In this document: positions 41,260 through 53,094 of the stretch, piece after piece
Numbering within the stretch: the first letter of the stretch is position 1
Layout: each line of letters opens with the position of its first letter
DNA from: Methylococcaceae bacterium
GTDB taxonomy: Bacteria; Pseudomonadota; Gammaproteobacteria; Methylococcales; Methylomonadaceae
NCBI GenBank assembly: GCA_014191975.1
Contig: BJHG01000002.1
Location: 1 to 64,000 of the forward strand
Direction of reading: 5' to 3'
DNA length: 64,000 bases
The notes under the pieces: generated by a model
Told to the model about the DNA's origin: nothing
Seen by the model: only the letters and a program-made list of their open reading frames with translations
Database searches by the model: none
Position numbers and translations under genes: made by a program

Positions 41260-42345
41260 TTATTCGTCGCCTAATTGGGTTAATAATTCAGCGTGATGTT
41301 CGCTAATCAAAGGCAAAATCACTTGTTCTAGACCACCTTCCATAATATCGTCGAGCTTATAAAGTGTTAAGTTAATTCTGTGATCGGTCAAGCGCCCTTG
41401 TGGATAATTGTAAGTACGAATTCGTTCCGAACGGTCACCACTCCCGACTTGTAATTTACGCATTGACGATTGTTCAGCGTGTTGTTTTTCTTGTTTCGCA
41501 GAAAGGATACGTGACGATAATAAAGCCATCGCAATGGCTCTATTTTTATGTTGTGAGCGTTCGTCTTGGCATTCCACGATTGTTCCTGTTGGAATATGTG
41601 TAATTCGAATCGCGGATTCAGTCTTGTTAATATGCTGACCACCGGCGCCTGATGCACGATAAGTATCGACTTTCAAATCAGCGGGGTTGATGTCAATCGC
41701 ATCGATTTCATCCACTTCGGGCATAATCGCAACGGTGCAAGCTGACGTGTGAATTCGACCCTGCGATTCGGTTTCTGGTACCCGTTGGACGCGGTGTGTT
41801 CCAGATTCAAATTTCAATTGGGAATACACATCCCGCCCCGAAACACGCAAAATAATTTCTTTGTAACCGCCGTGATCACCTTCGCTTTCGTTAATAATCT
41901 CAGTTTGCCAGCCTTTTCGTTCCGCAAAACGCTGATACATTCGTGCCAAATCGCCTGAAAAAATCGCAGCTTCATCACCGCCTGTTCCAGCGCGAACCTC
42001 TAAAAAAATATTACGATTATCGTTTGGATCTTTGGGCAAAAGTAAAACTTGCAATTCGTTTTCTAACGCATCGATTTGATTTTGTGTGTCAGAAATCTCG
42101 TCTTTCGCCAACTCACGGATTTCAGGATCGTTGTCGTTTGCCATTTCTTTCGCTGCCATGAAGGATTCTAAAAGCAATTCATAACGTTTGTAGCATTCCA
42201 CTAACGGACTAATTTGTGCGTATTCTTGGCTTAATGCACGAAATTTATTTTGATTACTTTGCGTGTCAGGTTCCGAAAGCAAAGCAGAAATTTCGTCGTG
42301 ACGTTCACATAAGTTTTGTAATTTTTGTTCAATTGATGGTTTCAT
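41260..42345 (-). CDS. prfA: Peptide chain release factor 1
   Basis: [66 protein letters not shown]. Confidence 0.97.
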   Translation of the reverse strand: MKPSIEQKLQNLCERHDEISALLSEPDTQSNQNKFRALSQEYAQISPLVECYKRYELLLESFMAAKEMANDNDPEIRELAKDEISDTQNQIDALENELQVLLLPKDPNDNRNIFLEVRAGTGGDEAAIFSGDLARMYQRFAERKGWQTEIINESEGDHGGYKEIILRVSGRDVYSQLKFESGTHRVQRVPETESQGRIHTSACTVAIMPEVDEIDAIDINPADLKVDTYRASGAGGQHINKTESAIRITHIPTGTIVECQDERSQHKNRAIAMALLSSRILSAKQEKQHAEQSSMRKLQVGSGDRSERIRTYNYPQGRLTDHRINLTLYKLDDIMEGGLEQVILPLISEHHAELLTQLGDE

Positions 42346-42347
42346 TT

Positions 42348-43604
42348 TTAAGCTGGGTTAAGTTGAAAAATTTCTAATGCAGCAGCAAGTAAATCATGAC
42401 GCTCATTTTCTGCCGCGACACGGATTTGAGTACTCGGTGTGTGAATCAGTTTATTGGTTAATGTATGTGCCAAGCGTTGTAATGCAATTTCAGCAGAAGT
42501 GCCATTTCCAAGTGACATGAGTGCTTTTTGAAGTTCGTTATCACGAAACATTTCTGCCTGCGTGCGATAATCTTTAATCAATTTTTGTGCGCCTTGAGCA
42601 CGTAACCATGTGAGAAAATAATCAACTTGTGTGTCAATAATTTCTTCAGCTTGTTCGGCTGCTTGACGGCGTGAATTCATATTCTGTTCAATCGTATGCT
42701 GTAAATCATCAACCGTGTACAAATAAACATCATCTAATTGTTCGACTTCAGATTCTATATCACGCGGTACCGCCAAATCGACCATGAATATCGGTTTACG
42801 CTTGCGTTTTTTCAAGGCACTTTCAACACTGCCTTTACCTAAAATGGGTAATTGACTCCCAGTGGACGAAATCACAATATCTGCTTCGGCAAGGTGATTA
42901 GGAATTTCTGCCAAACTAATCGCGTAACCGTTGAATTGTGCTGCTAGTGTGTGCGCTTTTTCAAAGGTACGGTTGGCAATGATAATACGTCCGACACCTT
43001 GCTGATTTAAATGTCTCGCCGCCAATTCAATCGTTTCACCTGCACCAATTAGCAACGCAGTTTGCTCGCTGAGTTTATCAAAAATTTGTTGTGCTAATTG
43101 AACCGCCGCAAATGCAACTGAAACTGGGCTTGAGCCGATTTCTGTATCAGTGCGCACTTTTTTTGCGGAGTTAAAAGTATGTTGAAATAATTTCCCCAAT
43201 AATTTCCCGACAGTTCCAGCGTCACATGCTGATTGATACGCGGTTTTCATTTGCCCTAAAATTTGCGGTTCGCCCAAAATCATTGAATCTAATCCACACG
43301 CGACCCGAAAAATATGGCGGATTGTGGCTTTATCTTTATGACAATATAAATATGGCGTTAAATCTTGTATGGCAATTTGTTTGTTTTGAGCAATCCAATC
43401 AATTAATAAATTTTGATTATCGGATTGTGTAATGCAATAAAATTCAGTGCGATTACACGTCGATAAAATTGCAGCTTCGTTAATTTCCTTAATGCTGACA
43501 AGATCTTGCAATGCCAGCTGCAAGACTTCTAAGGGAAATGCTAACCGTTCACGAATCGCAACAGGGGCTGTAGTATAATTGATACCGATAGTAATAAATG
43601 TCAT
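42348..43604 (-). CDS. hemA: Glutamyl-tRNA reductase
   Basis: [49 protein letters not shown]. Confidence 0.97.
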   Translation of the reverse strand: MTFITIGINYTTAPVAIRERLAFPLEVLQLALQDLVSIKEINEAAILSTCNRTEFYCITQSDNQNLLIDWIAQNKQIAIQDLTPYLYCHKDKATIRHIFRVACGLDSMILGEPQILGQMKTAYQSACDAGTVGKLLGKLFQHTFNSAKKVRTDTEIGSSPVSVAFAAVQLAQQIFDKLSEQTALLIGAGETIELAARHLNQQGVGRIIIANRTFEKAHTLAAQFNGYAISLAEIPNHLAEADIVISSTGSQLPILGKGSVESALKKRKRKPIFMVDLAVPRDIESEVEQLDDVYLYTVDDLQHTIEQNMNSRRQAAEQAEEIIDTQVDYFLTWLRAQGAQKLIKDYRTQAEMFRDNELQKALMSLGNGTSAEIALQRLAHTLTNKLIHTPSTQIRVAAENERHDLLAAALEIFQLNPA

Positions 43605-43765
43605 TTAATTTAAACAATTTAGATGTAAATTTAGCTTTATGATTAACACTATTCTAAGAAATCTAGCGGTGTTGTCCAACTGTAAAAAATCAGCATTCTA
43701 ATTTAGGTGTGTTTTCTGCTACCCTATTAAACAAATTCACCTACCGTCACGAACTAGGAATAAGC

Positions 43766-45529
43766 GTGTTAAAGCTCCCATTTTTATCTGTTATTAGTAT
43801 TATTTTATTAGGTAGTTGTGCTGTGGAAACTGAAAAACCTTCTCCAGCCGAAGTCGTTGCACCGCAAAAGGTATCATTTGTTGAAGCGTCTACTGAAGTC
43901 AAACTTGAAAAATCCGGTTTGCCGCCACTTGAAGCAAAAACTGCGATTGATCCTGATGTCATGTATTTGATGTTAGCAGCGGAATTGGCGATGCAGCGTC
44001 AACAATTTGGCTTGGCGTATGAAGCGTATATGGAATTGGCGAAGCGGGTAAAGGATCAAAGATTTGCTGAACAAGCCACGAAAATGGCGTTACAGATTAA
44101 AGATTCGCACAAAACGACTGATGCCATTTCGGCATGGATGAATCAAGAACCAAAAAATGTTACGGCTAAAAAAGTAGCTGCATTAAATGCGTTACGTGGT
44201 AACGATAAAAAAATAGCAGCAAAAGAATTAAATGCGTTATTGACAACTGAACCTGATAATTTTGAAAATGCGCTGTTGGAATTAAGCAATATTTTACAAA
44301 AAGAAGGTAAAGAAAAATTTGTATACGACACGCTTGAAGTATTGGCAACAAAAACTACCAGCAGCAAACCTATTATCTATTTTGTGCAATCGTTGTTATC
44401 TATCCAAATGAAAAACAACGTGCAGGCTGAAAAGAAAATTGAGCAAACGTTGATTTTAAAGCCAGATTGGGAACATCCGTTATTGATTCAAGCACAATTA
44501 GCGCTTATGGCAAACAATTTTCTGGGTGCAAAAACATTGTTAAATACCGCGATTTTGAAACATCCAAATAATCCGGCGTTTAAAAAATTACTCGCCCAAA
44601 TGTTAATTAAAACGACTGAATATGAGGCGGCGGCAGAGCTTTATCAAACGCTAATTACTCAAACACCGTCAGATGGTGAAAATTACATTGCGTTGGCGTT
44701 AATTAATTTACAGTTAAATCGTGATACAAATGCAGAAACAATCTTAAAAACGCTAGCAGAAAAAGCTGAATGGGCATCTCAAGCCAATTTTTATCTCGGT
44801 AAAATCGAAGAAAAACGTAATAACACGGAAGCGGCTGTTTTGATGTTCGATAAAGTAAAGGACGGTGGATTTGAATTAGATGCAGGCGTTTCAATAATTA
44901 ACTTGTTGGCAAAAGATGGTAAATATGCAGATATTGATTTGCGTTTAGATGTGTTGGTAAGAAAATTTCCTGCACAAAAATTACGTTTTGTTTTAATGCA
45001 AGCGAGTTTGTATAACCAGCAAAATCAAGCTGAGAAAGCATTTAGTTTGTTGAGTGAAACGTTGTTACAAATGCCAGACGAAAAAGATTTGCTTTATACC
45101 CGTGCGTTAGTAGCAGAGCATTTGGGTAAGTTAGATTTATTGGAGTCGGATTTAAAAAGAATTTTAACGAAAGATGCCAATAATTCTGAAGCCTTAAATG
45201 CTCTTGGTTATACGCTGTTGAGCGATAAAAAACGTATAGCTGAAGCAGAGAAATACCTACAGCGAGCAATTAAATTACAACCGAATGAACCTGTGATTAT
45301 GGATAGTTTTGGTTGGTTACAATTTAAATTAGGCAATTATTTACAAGCCGTAAAATATTTACAGCTGGCATATGAAAAACAAAATAGCGGTGAAATTGCT
45401 GCACATTTGTGCGAAGTCCTTTGGATGATGAATAAAAAAGAAGACGCACAAAAATTATTGGATGAAGCCTTGAAGGCTTCACCTGACGATACCGATTTGC
45501 TAGATTTCAAAAAGCGTTTTTTGGAGTAG
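43766..45529 (+). CDS. TPR-repeat lipoprotein (probable GTG start)
   Basis: VLKLPFLSVISIILLGSCAVE lipobox; multiple TPR repeats to the C-terminus; track start 43709. Confidence 0.75.
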   Translation: MLKLPFLSVISIILLGSCAVETEKPSPAEVVAPQKVSFVEASTEVKLEKSGLPPLEAKTAIDPDVMYLMLAAELAMQRQQFGLAYEAYMELAKRVKDQRFAEQATKMALQIKDSHKTTDAISAWMNQEPKNVTAKKVAALNALRGNDKKIAAKELNALLTTEPDNFENALLELSNILQKEGKEKFVYDTLEVLATKTTSSKPIIYFVQSLLSIQMKNNVQAEKKIEQTLILKPDWEHPLLIQAQLALMANNFLGAKTLLNTAILKHPNNPAFKKLLAQMLIKTTEYEAAAELYQTLITQTPSDGENYIALALINLQLNRDTNAETILKTLAEKAEWASQANFYLGKIEEKRNNTEAAVLMFDKVKDGGFELDAGVSIINLLAKDGKYADIDLRLDVLVRKFPAQKLRFVLMQASLYNQQNQAEKAFSLLSETLLQMPDEKDLLYTRALVAEHLGKLDLLESDLKRILTKDANNSEALNALGYTLLSDKKRIAEAEKYLQRAIKLQPNEPVIMDSFGWLQFKLGNYLQAVKYLQLAYEKQNSGEIAAHLCEVLWMMNKKEDAQKLLDEALKASPDDTDLLDFKKRFLE

Positions 45530-45535
45530 TGGCGT

Positions 45536-46111
45536 GTGAAGAAAATTCTATTATCGTGCGTGTTATTTTTACCCGCATGTTCGATTTTACCTACAACACC
45601 AGAAATTTCGTACAAGCAAACTAACGTACAAAGTGAATTATATAATTTGCAACGTTGGGGTTTTGAAGGGCGTATTGCTGTAGTCGGCAATAATGATGTC
45701 ACACATGCAAGTATTAATTGGGAGCATTCGCCTGATGGAGATTTGATTAAATTATACGGTCCATTAGGGCAGGGTGCGGTGACGATTCAATTGAATTCAA
45801 CGGGTGTGACAATCGATCGTGGTGGCGGTGACTTGAAGACTTCAATTAATCCAGAAGAATTTATCAATCAAGAAGTTGGGTTGTTTGTACCCGTGAAATC
45901 GTTGCGATATTGGGTGATTGGCGTACCAGAAAAATCCCAAGACGTTACTCTGATTGAAAGTGGTTTTGAACAAGCAGGTTGGCGTAATCAATATAAAACC
46001 ATGCAAACTGTTAGTAATCACATTTTACCACGCAATATGACAGTGACGAAAGATTCGGTGAAATTAAAATTGTTTATTCATCAATGGATGTTAGATGACA
46101 TACGAAAATAA
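45536..46111 (+). CDS. lolB: Outer membrane lipoprotein LolB (GTG start)
   Basis: LPACSILPTTPE lipobox; LYNLQRWGFEGRIAV; upstream of ispE. Confidence 0.85.
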   Translation: MKKILLSCVLFLPACSILPTTPEISYKQTNVQSELYNLQRWGFEGRIAVVGNNDVTHASINWEHSPDGDLIKLYGPLGQGAVTIQLNSTGVTIDRGGGDLKTSINPEEFINQEVGLFVPVKSLRYWVIGVPEKSQDVTLIESGFEQAGWRNQYKTMQTVSNHILPRNMTVTKDSVKLKLFIHQWMLDDIRK

Positions 46112-46946
46112 AACTTTCAATTGGGGTGAAAAATATCCTGCGCCTGCGAAATTAAATTTGATGTTGCGAATTATTGGGCAGCGTGAAGATGGCTATCACT
46201 TGTTACAAACCGTTTTTCAGTTTGTAGAATTATGTGATTGGTTGACATTTTTGCCGAATGATTCAGGTGAAGTGATTTTAGAGGATGCGATTTCGGGTGT
46301 TGAGAATTCCGATAATTTGATTGTTCGGGCAGCGAATTTGTTGAAAGCTGAAACGGTATTTTCGCGTGGCGTACGAATTCGATTAGAAAAGAATTTACCG
46401 ATGGGTGGCGGTTTAGGTGGTGGAAGTTCAGATGCCGCGACGACGCTGGTGATTTTAAATTCGTTATGGAATTTGAAGTTGTCACGTGAGAAATTGATGG
46501 AGCTAGGGCTTTCGTTGGGTGCTGATGTGCCGATTTTTATCTTTGGGCATGCCGCTTGGGCTGAAGGTATTGGAGAGAAATTAGATAAAATAAATGTTAA
46601 AGAACAATGGGTTTTGATTTTGAAGCCACCATGCCATGTTAATACAAAAGAAGTTTTTTTGGCTAATGATTTGACACGAAATAGCAAATCGATAACAATA
46701 CACGAATTCAACGCGGGACAAGTTAAAAACGATTGTCTCGACGTGGTTTGCAAGCATTATGAAGCAATTGAAAACGCATTGTGTGATTTGAATGTTTTTT
46801 CTGAAGCAAGATTAACTGGAACAGGAGCGTGTGTTTTTGCGCTGTTTGATTCTGCTGATTTTGCCATTGAGGCAGAGCTTACACTTAAGAATAAGTGGCA
46901 AACCTATCTCACCAAAAGCTGTAATAAATCACCTTTATTCGTTTAA
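46095..46946 (+). CDS. ispE: 4-diphosphocytidyl-2-C-methyl-D-erythritol kinase
   Basis: YPAPAKLNLMLRIIGQREDGYHLLQTVFQFV; MGGGLGGGSSDAAT. Confidence 0.96.
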   Translation: MTYENKTFNWGEKYPAPAKLNLMLRIIGQREDGYHLLQTVFQFVELCDWLTFLPNDSGEVILEDAISGVENSDNLIVRAANLLKAETVFSRGVRIRLEKNLPMGGGLGGGSSDAATTLVILNSLWNLKLSREKLMELGLSLGADVPIFIFGHAAWAEGIGEKLDKINVKEQWVLILKPPCHVNTKEVFLANDLTRNSKSITIHEFNAGQVKNDCLDVVCKHYEAIENALCDLNVFSEARLTGTGACVFALFDSADFAIEAELTLKNKWQTYLTKSCNKSPLFV

Positions 46947-46976
46947 CTCTCTTGTAGGGTTACGAAAACTAAAATT

Positions 46977-47051
46977 TGGGTCGTCGCCAAGCGGTAAGGC
47001 ACGGGGTTTTGATCTCCGCATACCAAGGTTCGAATCCTTGCGACCCAGCCA
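46977..47051 (+). tRNA. tRNA-Gln (TTG)
   Basis: TGGGTCGTCGCCAAGCGGTAAGGCACGGGGTTTTGATCTCCGCATACCAAGGTTCGAATCCTTGCGACCCAGCCA. Confidence 0.96.
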
Positions 47052-47087
47052 ACTATCTACTACGCTAAAACCATTCATGGAGTATTT

Positions 47088-48041
47088 ATGAGTGACACCA
47101 ATTTAATGGTGTTTTCTGGAAATGCTAACCTAGCTTTGTCTGAAGGCATAGTGAAAAAACTCAATATGCGTCTTGGCATGGCAACACTTGGTCGTTTTAG
47201 CGACGGTGAAATTGCATTTGAAGTTGAAGAGAACGTGCGAGGAAAAGAAATTTTCGTTATTCAACCAACGTGTTCGCCAACCAACGAAAATTTAATGGAA
47301 TTGCTTGTAATGATTGATGCGCTGAAGCGCGCTTCAGCTGCAAAAATAACAGCAGTAATGCCTTATTATGGTTACGCACGACAAGATCGTCGCTCACGTT
47401 CAGCCCGAGTTTCAATCAGTGCAAAATTGGTAGCAAAAATGATTGAGCAGTCAGGTGCAAATAGCGTTTTGACAATTGATTTGCATGCCGATCAGATTCA
47501 GGGTTTTTTTGATATTCCTGTTGATAATGTCTATTCATCGCCTCTTTTACTTGGTGATATTTGGCGGCAACAGTATGAAAATTTAATTGTTGTTTCACCA
47601 GACGTTGGCGGTGTAGTTCGTGCGAGAGCTTTAGCAAAACGCTTAGGTGATGCCGATTTAGCAATTATTGATAAACGCCGTCCAAAAGCTAATGTTTCGG
47701 AAGTGATGCATATTATCGGTGACGTTGCAGGGCGAACCTGTATTCTTGTTGATGATTTGGTAGATACCGCTGGTACGTTATGTCACGCAGCGAGTGCTTT
47801 GAAAAAACACGGTGCAATTAAAGTGGTTGCATACTGCACGCATCCTGTTTTATCGGGTGCTGCAATGATAAATTTGCGACATTCTGAACTTGATGAACTT
47901 GTTGTTACTGATACGATTCCATTGAGTCAAGAAGCAAGAGAGTTAGGGAAAATTCGACAATTAAGCGTAGCAGAAATGCTCGCAGAAACAATTAGGCGCA
48001 TTTCGGCTGGTGAGTCTGTCAGCTCGATGTATGTGGATTAA
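47088..48041 (+). CDS. prs: Ribose-phosphate pyrophosphokinase
   Basis: [55 protein letters not shown]. Confidence 0.97.
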   Translation: MSDTNLMVFSGNANLALSEGIVKKLNMRLGMATLGRFSDGEIAFEVEENVRGKEIFVIQPTCSPTNENLMELLVMIDALKRASAAKITAVMPYYGYARQDRRSRSARVSISAKLVAKMIEQSGANSVLTIDLHADQIQGFFDIPVDNVYSSPLLLGDIWRQQYENLIVVSPDVGGVVRARALAKRLGDADLAIIDKRRPKANVSEVMHIIGDVAGRTCILVDDLVDTAGTLCHAASALKKHGAIKVVAYCTHPVLSGAAMINLRHSELDELVVTDTIPLSQEARELGKIRQLSVAEMLAETIRRISAGESVSSMYVD

Positions 48042-48079
48042 GAATTAAAATAACGTGTGAAAAGCACAAGGTAAGAAAA

Positions 48080-48667
48080 ATGTCTAATGTATTTGAATTT
48101 GTTGCAGAATCGCGTACTGAATCAGGTAAAGGTTCTGCGAGAGCTATGCGTCGTGCAGGTAATGTGCCAGCGGTGATTTATGGGCACGGCGAACCACAAA
48201 TGTTATCGTTAAATCATAACGAGGTGGTTAAGCATTTAGCGCATGAAGAAGTTTATTCGCACATTTTGGATGTCATGATTGATGGTAAAGTTGAAAAAGC
48301 GATTTTGAAAGGTGTGCAACGCCACCCGGCAAAAGTCCGTATTTTGCACCTTGATTTTTTACGAATCAACTTGGCAGATCGAATTAAGGTTCATGTTCCG
48401 TTACATTTTATCAATGAGCATGCCGGTATTGGTGGTAAAAAAGGTGGTGTGGCGGCACATACAATGACTAGTGTCGAAGTTTTTTGTTTACCTGCTTTCT
48501 TACCGGATTTTATAGAGGTAAATTTAGTAAACCTTGATGTTGGTCACTCTATTCATCTGTCAGAATTGAAAATGCCTGCAAACGTACAAATCGTAGAATT
48601 GACACATGGTCCCGACCATGATTTAGCTGTGGTTTCTATGCAGGCAGCAAAAGTACCTGTTGAATAA
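48080..48667 (+). CDS. rplY: 50S ribosomal protein L25/general stress protein Ctc
   Basis: FEFVAESRTESGKGSARAMRRAGNVPAVIYG. Confidence 0.95.
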   Translation: MSNVFEFVAESRTESGKGSARAMRRAGNVPAVIYGHGEPQMLSLNHNEVVKHLAHEEVYSHILDVMIDGKVEKAILKGVQRHPAKVRILHLDFLRINLADRIKVHVPLHFINEHAGIGGKKGGVAAHTMTSVEVFCLPAFLPDFIEVNLVNLDVGHSIHLSELKMPANVQIVELTHGPDHDLAVVSMQAAKVPVE

Positions 48668-48672
48668 TTTTT

Positions 48673-49236
48673 GTGATTAAGTTAATTGTTGGTCTGGGAA
48701 ATCCAGGGCAGGAATATGAAAAAACCCGGCATAATGCTGGGTTTTTGTTTTTGGACTATTTGTATTCCGGCACATGGTTAAATGAGTCGCGTTTTAATGG
48801 AAAAACTGCTGTTTTAACAATTGCTAATGCACAGGTTCGACTGCTTAAGCCTATGAGTTTCATGAATTGTAGTGGTCAAGCTGTTGGGAATATAGCGCGT
48901 TATTACAAAATAAATCCCGATGAAATTTTGGTTGTGCATGATGAGTTGGATTTTAGGGTAGGTACCGTCAAACTAAAAAAAGGTGGTGGTCATGCCGGTC
49001 ATAATGGCTTGCGTGACATTATTTTACATTTAAATGGTAATGATTTTTATCGCTTGCGCGTCGGCATTGACCGCCCTGGTTCAAGTCATAAAGTTGCAAA
49101 TTATGTTCTTTCAGAGCAAAATAAATTTGAAAGTGAAAGTATGTTTAACGCTTTTAGTAACGTGAATTCTCATCTTGAAGAAATTATTTCTGGGGATATT
49201 ACAAAAGTAATGAATGGATTAAATGCAAAGAATTAG
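48673..49236 (+). CDS. pth: Peptidyl-tRNA hydrolase (GTG start)
   Basis: MIKLIVGLGNPGQEYEKTRHNAGFLFLDYL; LLKPMSFMNCSGQAV. Confidence 0.96.
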   Translation: MIKLIVGLGNPGQEYEKTRHNAGFLFLDYLYSGTWLNESRFNGKTAVLTIANAQVRLLKPMSFMNCSGQAVGNIARYYKINPDEILVVHDELDFRVGTVKLKKGGGHAGHNGLRDIILHLNGNDFYRLRVGIDRPGSSHKVANYVLSEQNKFESESMFNAFSNVNSHLEEIISGDITKVMNGLNAKN

Positions 49237-49287
49237 AGTTAATTGTTGACAAGATTATTTTCGTAAAAGATAATGTGAGACTGTTTA

Positions 49288-49372
49288 GGAGGGGTTCCCG
49301 AGCGGCCAAAGGGATCAGACTGTAAATCTGCCGGTTCTACCTTCGGAGGTTCGAATCCTCCCCCCTCCACCA
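49288..49372 (+). tRNA. tRNA-Tyr (GTA)
   Basis: 85-nt class II tRNA with anticodon GTA and encoded CCA. Confidence 0.96.
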
Positions 49373-49384
49373 AATATAAATCCA

Positions 49385-49458
49385 GCGGGTGTAGTTCAAT
49401 GGTAGAACTCCAGCCTTCCAAGCTGATTGCGTGGGTTCGATTCCCATCACCCGCTCCA
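49385..49458 (+). tRNA. tRNA-Gly (TCC)
   Basis: GCGGGTGTAGTTCAATGGTAGAACTCCAGCCTTCCAAGCTGATTGCGTGGGTTCGATTCCCATCACCCGCTCCA. Confidence 0.96.
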
Positions 49459-49477
49459 GACTCAGAAATTAAGTAAG

Positions 49478-49553
49478 GCTCATATAGCTCAGTCGGTAGA
49501 GTACTTCCTTGGTAAGGAAGAGGTCACCAGTTCGAATCTGGTTATGAGCTCCA
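49478..49553 (+). tRNA. tRNA-Thr (GGT)
   Basis: GCTCATATAGCTCAGTCGGTAGAGTACTTCCTTGGTAAGGAAGAGGTCACCAGTTCGAATCTGGTTATGAGCTCCA. Confidence 0.96.
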
Positions 49554-49586
49554 TTATTTAAATTAAAGTTAATTAAGGTGTAACTC

Positions 49587-50777
49587 ATGGCTAAAGAAAA
49601 ATTTTCGCGTAGCAAACCGCATGTCAACGTTGGTACAATTGGCCACGTTGATCACGGTAAAACTACATTAACTGCGGCATTAACTAGTGTAATGGCTAAA
49701 TTGCACGGTGGAGCAGTAAAAGCATTTGATCAAATTGATAATGCACCGGAAGAGAGAGCGCGTGGTATAACTATTGCTACATCTCATGTTGAATATGAAT
49801 CAACGGTGCGTCATTATGCACACGTTGACTGTCCTGGTCATGCTGATTATGTAAAAAACATGATTACAGGTGCTGCACAAATGGATGGTGCTATTTTGGT
49901 TTGTTCAGCTGCTGATGGTCCGATGCCACAAACCCGTGAACACATTTTGTTGTCACGTCAGGTTGGTGTTCCATATGTGGTTGTTTTCTTAAATAAAGCT
50001 GATATGGTTGACGATGAAGAGTTGATTGAATTGGTTGAAATGGAAATCAGAGAATTGTTAGATATGTACGAATTTCCTGGTGATGATACGCCAATTATTC
50101 GTGGCTCTGCTTTGTTAGCATTGCAAGGTGATGAAAGTCCGATTGGTATGCCTTCGGTTATCAAATTGGTTGAAGCGTTAGATACTTACATTCCTTTGCC
50201 TGAGCGTGCTGTTGATGGTGCATTCTTAATGCCTATTGAAGATGTATTCTCGATTTCAGGTCGTGGTACAGTTGTTACTGGTCGTATTGAGCGTGGTATA
50301 GTTAAAGTTGGACAGGAAGTTGAAATTGTAGGTATTCGTCCAACTGTTGTTACAACTTGTACTGGCGTTGAAATGTTCCGTAAATTATTGGATCAGGGTG
50401 AGGCAGGTGATAACGTAGGTTTGTTATTACGTGGCACGAAACGTGATGATGTTGAGCGTGGGCAGGTTTTAGCGCACAAAGGCACAATCAAGCCGCACGC
50501 TTATTTTAACTCTGAAATTTACATCTTATCTAAAGATGAGGGTGGTCGTCATACACCATTTTTTAATGGTTACCGTCCTCAGTTTTATTTCAGAACCACT
50601 GATGTAACAGGTGCAGTAGAGTTGCCAGAAGGTGTTGAAATGGTAATGCCTGGTGATAACATCTCTGTGAAAGTGAAATTAATTTCACCAATCGCGATGG
50701 AAGATGGATTGCGGTTTGCAATTCGTGAAGGTGGTCGCACAGTAGGTGCAGGCGTTGTTGCATCGATTATCGAGTAA
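49587..50777 (+). CDS. tuf: Elongation factor Tu
   Basis: [49 protein letters not shown]. Confidence 0.98.
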   Translation: MAKEKFSRSKPHVNVGTIGHVDHGKTTLTAALTSVMAKLHGGAVKAFDQIDNAPEERARGITIATSHVEYESTVRHYAHVDCPGHADYVKNMITGAAQMDGAILVCSAADGPMPQTREHILLSRQVGVPYVVVFLNKADMVDDEELIELVEMEIRELLDMYEFPGDDTPIIRGSALLALQGDESPIGMPSVIKLVEALDTYIPLPERAVDGAFLMPIEDVFSISGRGTVVTGRIERGIVKVGQEVEIVGIRPTVVTTCTGVEMFRKLLDQGEAGDNVGLLLRGTKRDDVERGQVLAHKGTIKPHAYFNSEIYILSKDEGGRHTPFFNGYRPQFYFRTTDVTGAVELPEGVEMVMPGDNISVKVKLISPIAMEDGLRFAIREGGRTVGAGVVASIIE

Positions 50778-50785
50778 ATAGTTTT

Positions 50786-50805
50786 ACCACTTCGAAAGGA
50801 GTGGT
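50786..50805 (+). terminator. Weak terminator-like hairpin after tuf
   Basis: accacttcgaaaggagtggt. Confidence 0.4.
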
Positions 50806-50835
50806 TTATTGTTGTATCAAAAATTTGTCTGAAAT

Positions 50836-50911
50836 AGGTCAGTAGTTCAATTGGTAGAATGGCGGTCTCCAAAACCGTTGGTTGGGGGTTCGATCCCCTC
50901 CTGGCCTGCCA
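50836..50911 (+). tRNA. tRNA-Trp (CCA)
   Basis: AGGTCAGTAGTTCAATTGGTAGAATGGCGGTCTCCAAAACCGTTGGTTGGGGGTTCGATCCCCTCCTGGCCTGCCA. Confidence 0.96.
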
Positions 50912-50956
50912 GCAAATCATCTTATTTTTATAGCTCATCTTAAAAAGTCCGTACTT

Positions 50957-51331
50957 ATGAATACGCAAACAGAGGCATCAACAAACGTTTTTGATGTTGT
51001 CAAACAAGTTTTTTCCGTCGTCTTTGTTATTGCTGGAATCACGGCGTTTTATCATTTTTCTGATGTTAAATTAATTTACCGTGTATTAGGTTTATTAACA
51101 GTGTCAGTTGCTGTTATTGCAATGCTTGCGACAACTGCCTGGGGCGTTGGTATTAGTGCATTTATTGTAGATTCAAAAATAGAAGTTAGGAAAATTGTCT
51201 GGCCAACTAGAGATGAGACCACTCGCACCACATTGTTGGTATTTGCGATGGTATCAATCGTCAGTTTAGTGCTCTGGCTGCTAGATACGTTTCTATTTTG
51301 GGGTGTGCGTTTGTTGACAGGGCAGGCGTAA
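50957..51331 (+). CDS. secE: Preprotein translocase subunit SecE
   Basis: [28 protein letters not shown]; between tRNA-Trp and nusG; start MNTQTEAST chosen over track start 50882. Confidence 0.93.
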   Translation: MNTQTEASTNVFDVVKQVFSVVFVIAGITAFYHFSDVKLIYRVLGLLTVSVAVIAMLATTAWGVGISAFIVDSKIEVRKIVWPTRDETTRTTLLVFAMVSIVSLVLWLLDTFLFWGVRLLTGQA

Positions 51332-51332
51332 T

Positions 51333-51866
51333 ATGTTGCAACGCTGGTATGTCGTTCAATCACAATCTAATTTTGAAAATAAAGTAAAGCTTGCTCTTCA
51401 AGAGCGTATTGTACGAGAAGGTTTAGACGCGCTTTTTGGTAAAATTCTTATTCCAACTGAAGAAGTTGTTGAGATGAAAATGGGGCAGCAACGAAAAAGT
51501 GAGCGCAAGTTTTTTCCGGGTTATGTTTTGGTTCAGATGGAATTGACTAATGAAACGTGGCATTTGGTTAAGGACACACCAAAAGTACTTGGGTTTATTG
51601 GTGGTACATCAGATCGGCCAGCACCAATTACAGAAAAAGAAGTCAACGCTATTTTGAATCGTATTGAGGATAGTGTTAATAAGCCTCGCCATAAGGTTTT
51701 ATTTGGGGCAGGTGAAGTTATTAGAATTGTTGATGGACCATTTAAAGATTTTAATGGTGAAGTTGAAGAGGTTCTTTACGAAAAAAGTAAGTTAAAAGTA
51801 GCGGTACTTATTTTTGGTCGTGCAACACCTGTTGAGTTAAATTTCGATCAAATCGAAAAAACTTAA
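51333..51866 (+). CDS. nusG: Transcription termination/antitermination protein NusG
   Basis: [59 protein letters not shown]. Confidence 0.97.
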   Translation: MLQRWYVVQSQSNFENKVKLALQERIVREGLDALFGKILIPTEEVVEMKMGQQRKSERKFFPGYVLVQMELTNETWHLVKDTPKVLGFIGGTSDRPAPITEKEVNAILNRIEDSVNKPRHKVLFGAGEVIRIVDGPFKDFNGEVEEVLYEKSKLKVAVLIFGRATPVELNFDQIEKT

Positions 51867-51892
51867 TAAAGTTTTTAAATTTTTGTTAATTG

Positions 51893-51922
51893 TCTCTGGC
51901 TTTTTGAAGCTAGAGATTTTTT
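51893..51922 (+). terminator. Terminator/attenuator between nusG and rplK
   Basis: tctctggctttttgaagctagagatttttt. Confidence 0.7.
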
Positions 51923-51967
51923 GTCTTAGGGGAGCTGAAAAGCGATTAACCCATTTTGGAGTAAGTT

Positions 51968-52399
51968 ATGGCTAAAAAAATTACCGCCTATATTAAATTG
52001 CAGGTCAAAGCAGGTGAAGCAAATCCAAGTCCGCCAGTAGGTCCTGCATTGGGTCAGCGAGGTGTGAATATTATGGAGTTTTGCAAAGCATTTAATGCAA
52101 AAACTCAGGATGTTGAAAAAGGTTTGCCTTTGCCAGTCGTTATCACTGTTTATAGTGATCGTAGTTTTACGTTCATTACCAAAACTCCGCCAGCGTCAAT
52201 TTTGTTGAAAAAAGCGTTAGGCTTGAAAAGCGGCAGTAGCAATCCAAATACTAAGAAAATTGGTACAGTAACTCGTCAGCAATTGGAAGATATTGCGAAA
52301 GTTAAAATGGAAGATTTGAACGCAGCCGATTTAGAAGGTGCTGTGAGAACGATTGCAGGCAGTGCGAAAAGCATGGGCTTAATTGTGGAGGGTTTGTAA
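51968..52399 (+). CDS. rplK: 50S ribosomal protein L11
   Basis: [37 protein letters not shown]. Confidence 0.98.
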   Translation: MAKKITAYIKLQVKAGEANPSPPVGPALGQRGVNIMEFCKAFNAKTQDVEKGLPLPVVITVYSDRSFTFITKTPPASILLKKALGLKSGSSNPNTKKIGTVTRQQLEDIAKVKMEDLNAADLEGAVRTIAGSAKSMGLIVEGL

Positions 52400-53088
52400 T
52401 GGCAAAGTTAACAAAAAAAGCAAAATTAATTCAATCTAAAGTTGATGCAACGAAACAGTATTCTGTAGTTGAAGCAGTTGCTTTATTGAAAGAATTAACC
52501 ACTACAAAATTTTCTGAAGCGGTTGATGTCAGTATTAGTCTCGGTGTTGATCCACGTAAATCCGATCAAAACGTTCGTGGTGCAACTGTGTTGCCAAATG
52601 GAACCGGAAAAACTGTTCGTGTTGCTGTATTTACACAAGGTGCAAATGCTGATGCAGCAAGACAAGCCGGTGCCGATATTGTGGGTATGGATGATTTAGG
52701 TGAATTAGTTAAAAAAGGCGAAATGGATTTTGATGTAGTTATTGCATCACCAGACGCAATGCGTGTGGTAGGACAATTAGGTCAAATTTTAGGTCCTCGT
52801 GGTTTAATGCCTAACCCAAAAGTTGGAACAGTAACCACAGACGTTGCAACTGCTGTTAAAAATGCAAAATCAGGTCAGGTTCGTTACAGAACAGATAAAG
52901 GCGGTATTATTCATTGTACATTGGGCAAGGTAGCATTTGATGCAGCTGCAATCCAGGGTAATTTAGACGCCTTAATGGCAGATTTAAGAAGATTAAAACC
53001 CTCAACATCGAAAGGTGTTTATGTTAAAAAAATTACATTATCATCAACTATGGGTCCAGGCTTATGGTTAGATATGAGCGGTTTATAA
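52399..53088 (+). CDS. rplA: 50S ribosomal protein L1
   Basis: [40 protein letters not shown]. Confidence 0.98.
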   Translation: MAKLTKKAKLIQSKVDATKQYSVVEAVALLKELTTTKFSEAVDVSISLGVDPRKSDQNVRGATVLPNGTGKTVRVAVFTQGANADAARQAGADIVGMDDLGELVKKGEMDFDVVIASPDAMRVVGQLGQILGPRGLMPNPKVGTVTTDVATAVKNAKSGQVRYRTDKGGIIHCTLGKVAFDAAAIQGNLDALMADLRRLKPSTSKGVYVKKITLSSTMGPGLWLDMSGL

Positions 53089-53094
53089 TCAATC

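Noticed and set aside
49239-49421. ORF 49239..49421 (-) and 50585..50968 (-)
   Set aside because: They are antisense to tRNA genes and tuf (tRNA-derived peptide text such as LVEGGGFEPPKVE); typical false ORFs.
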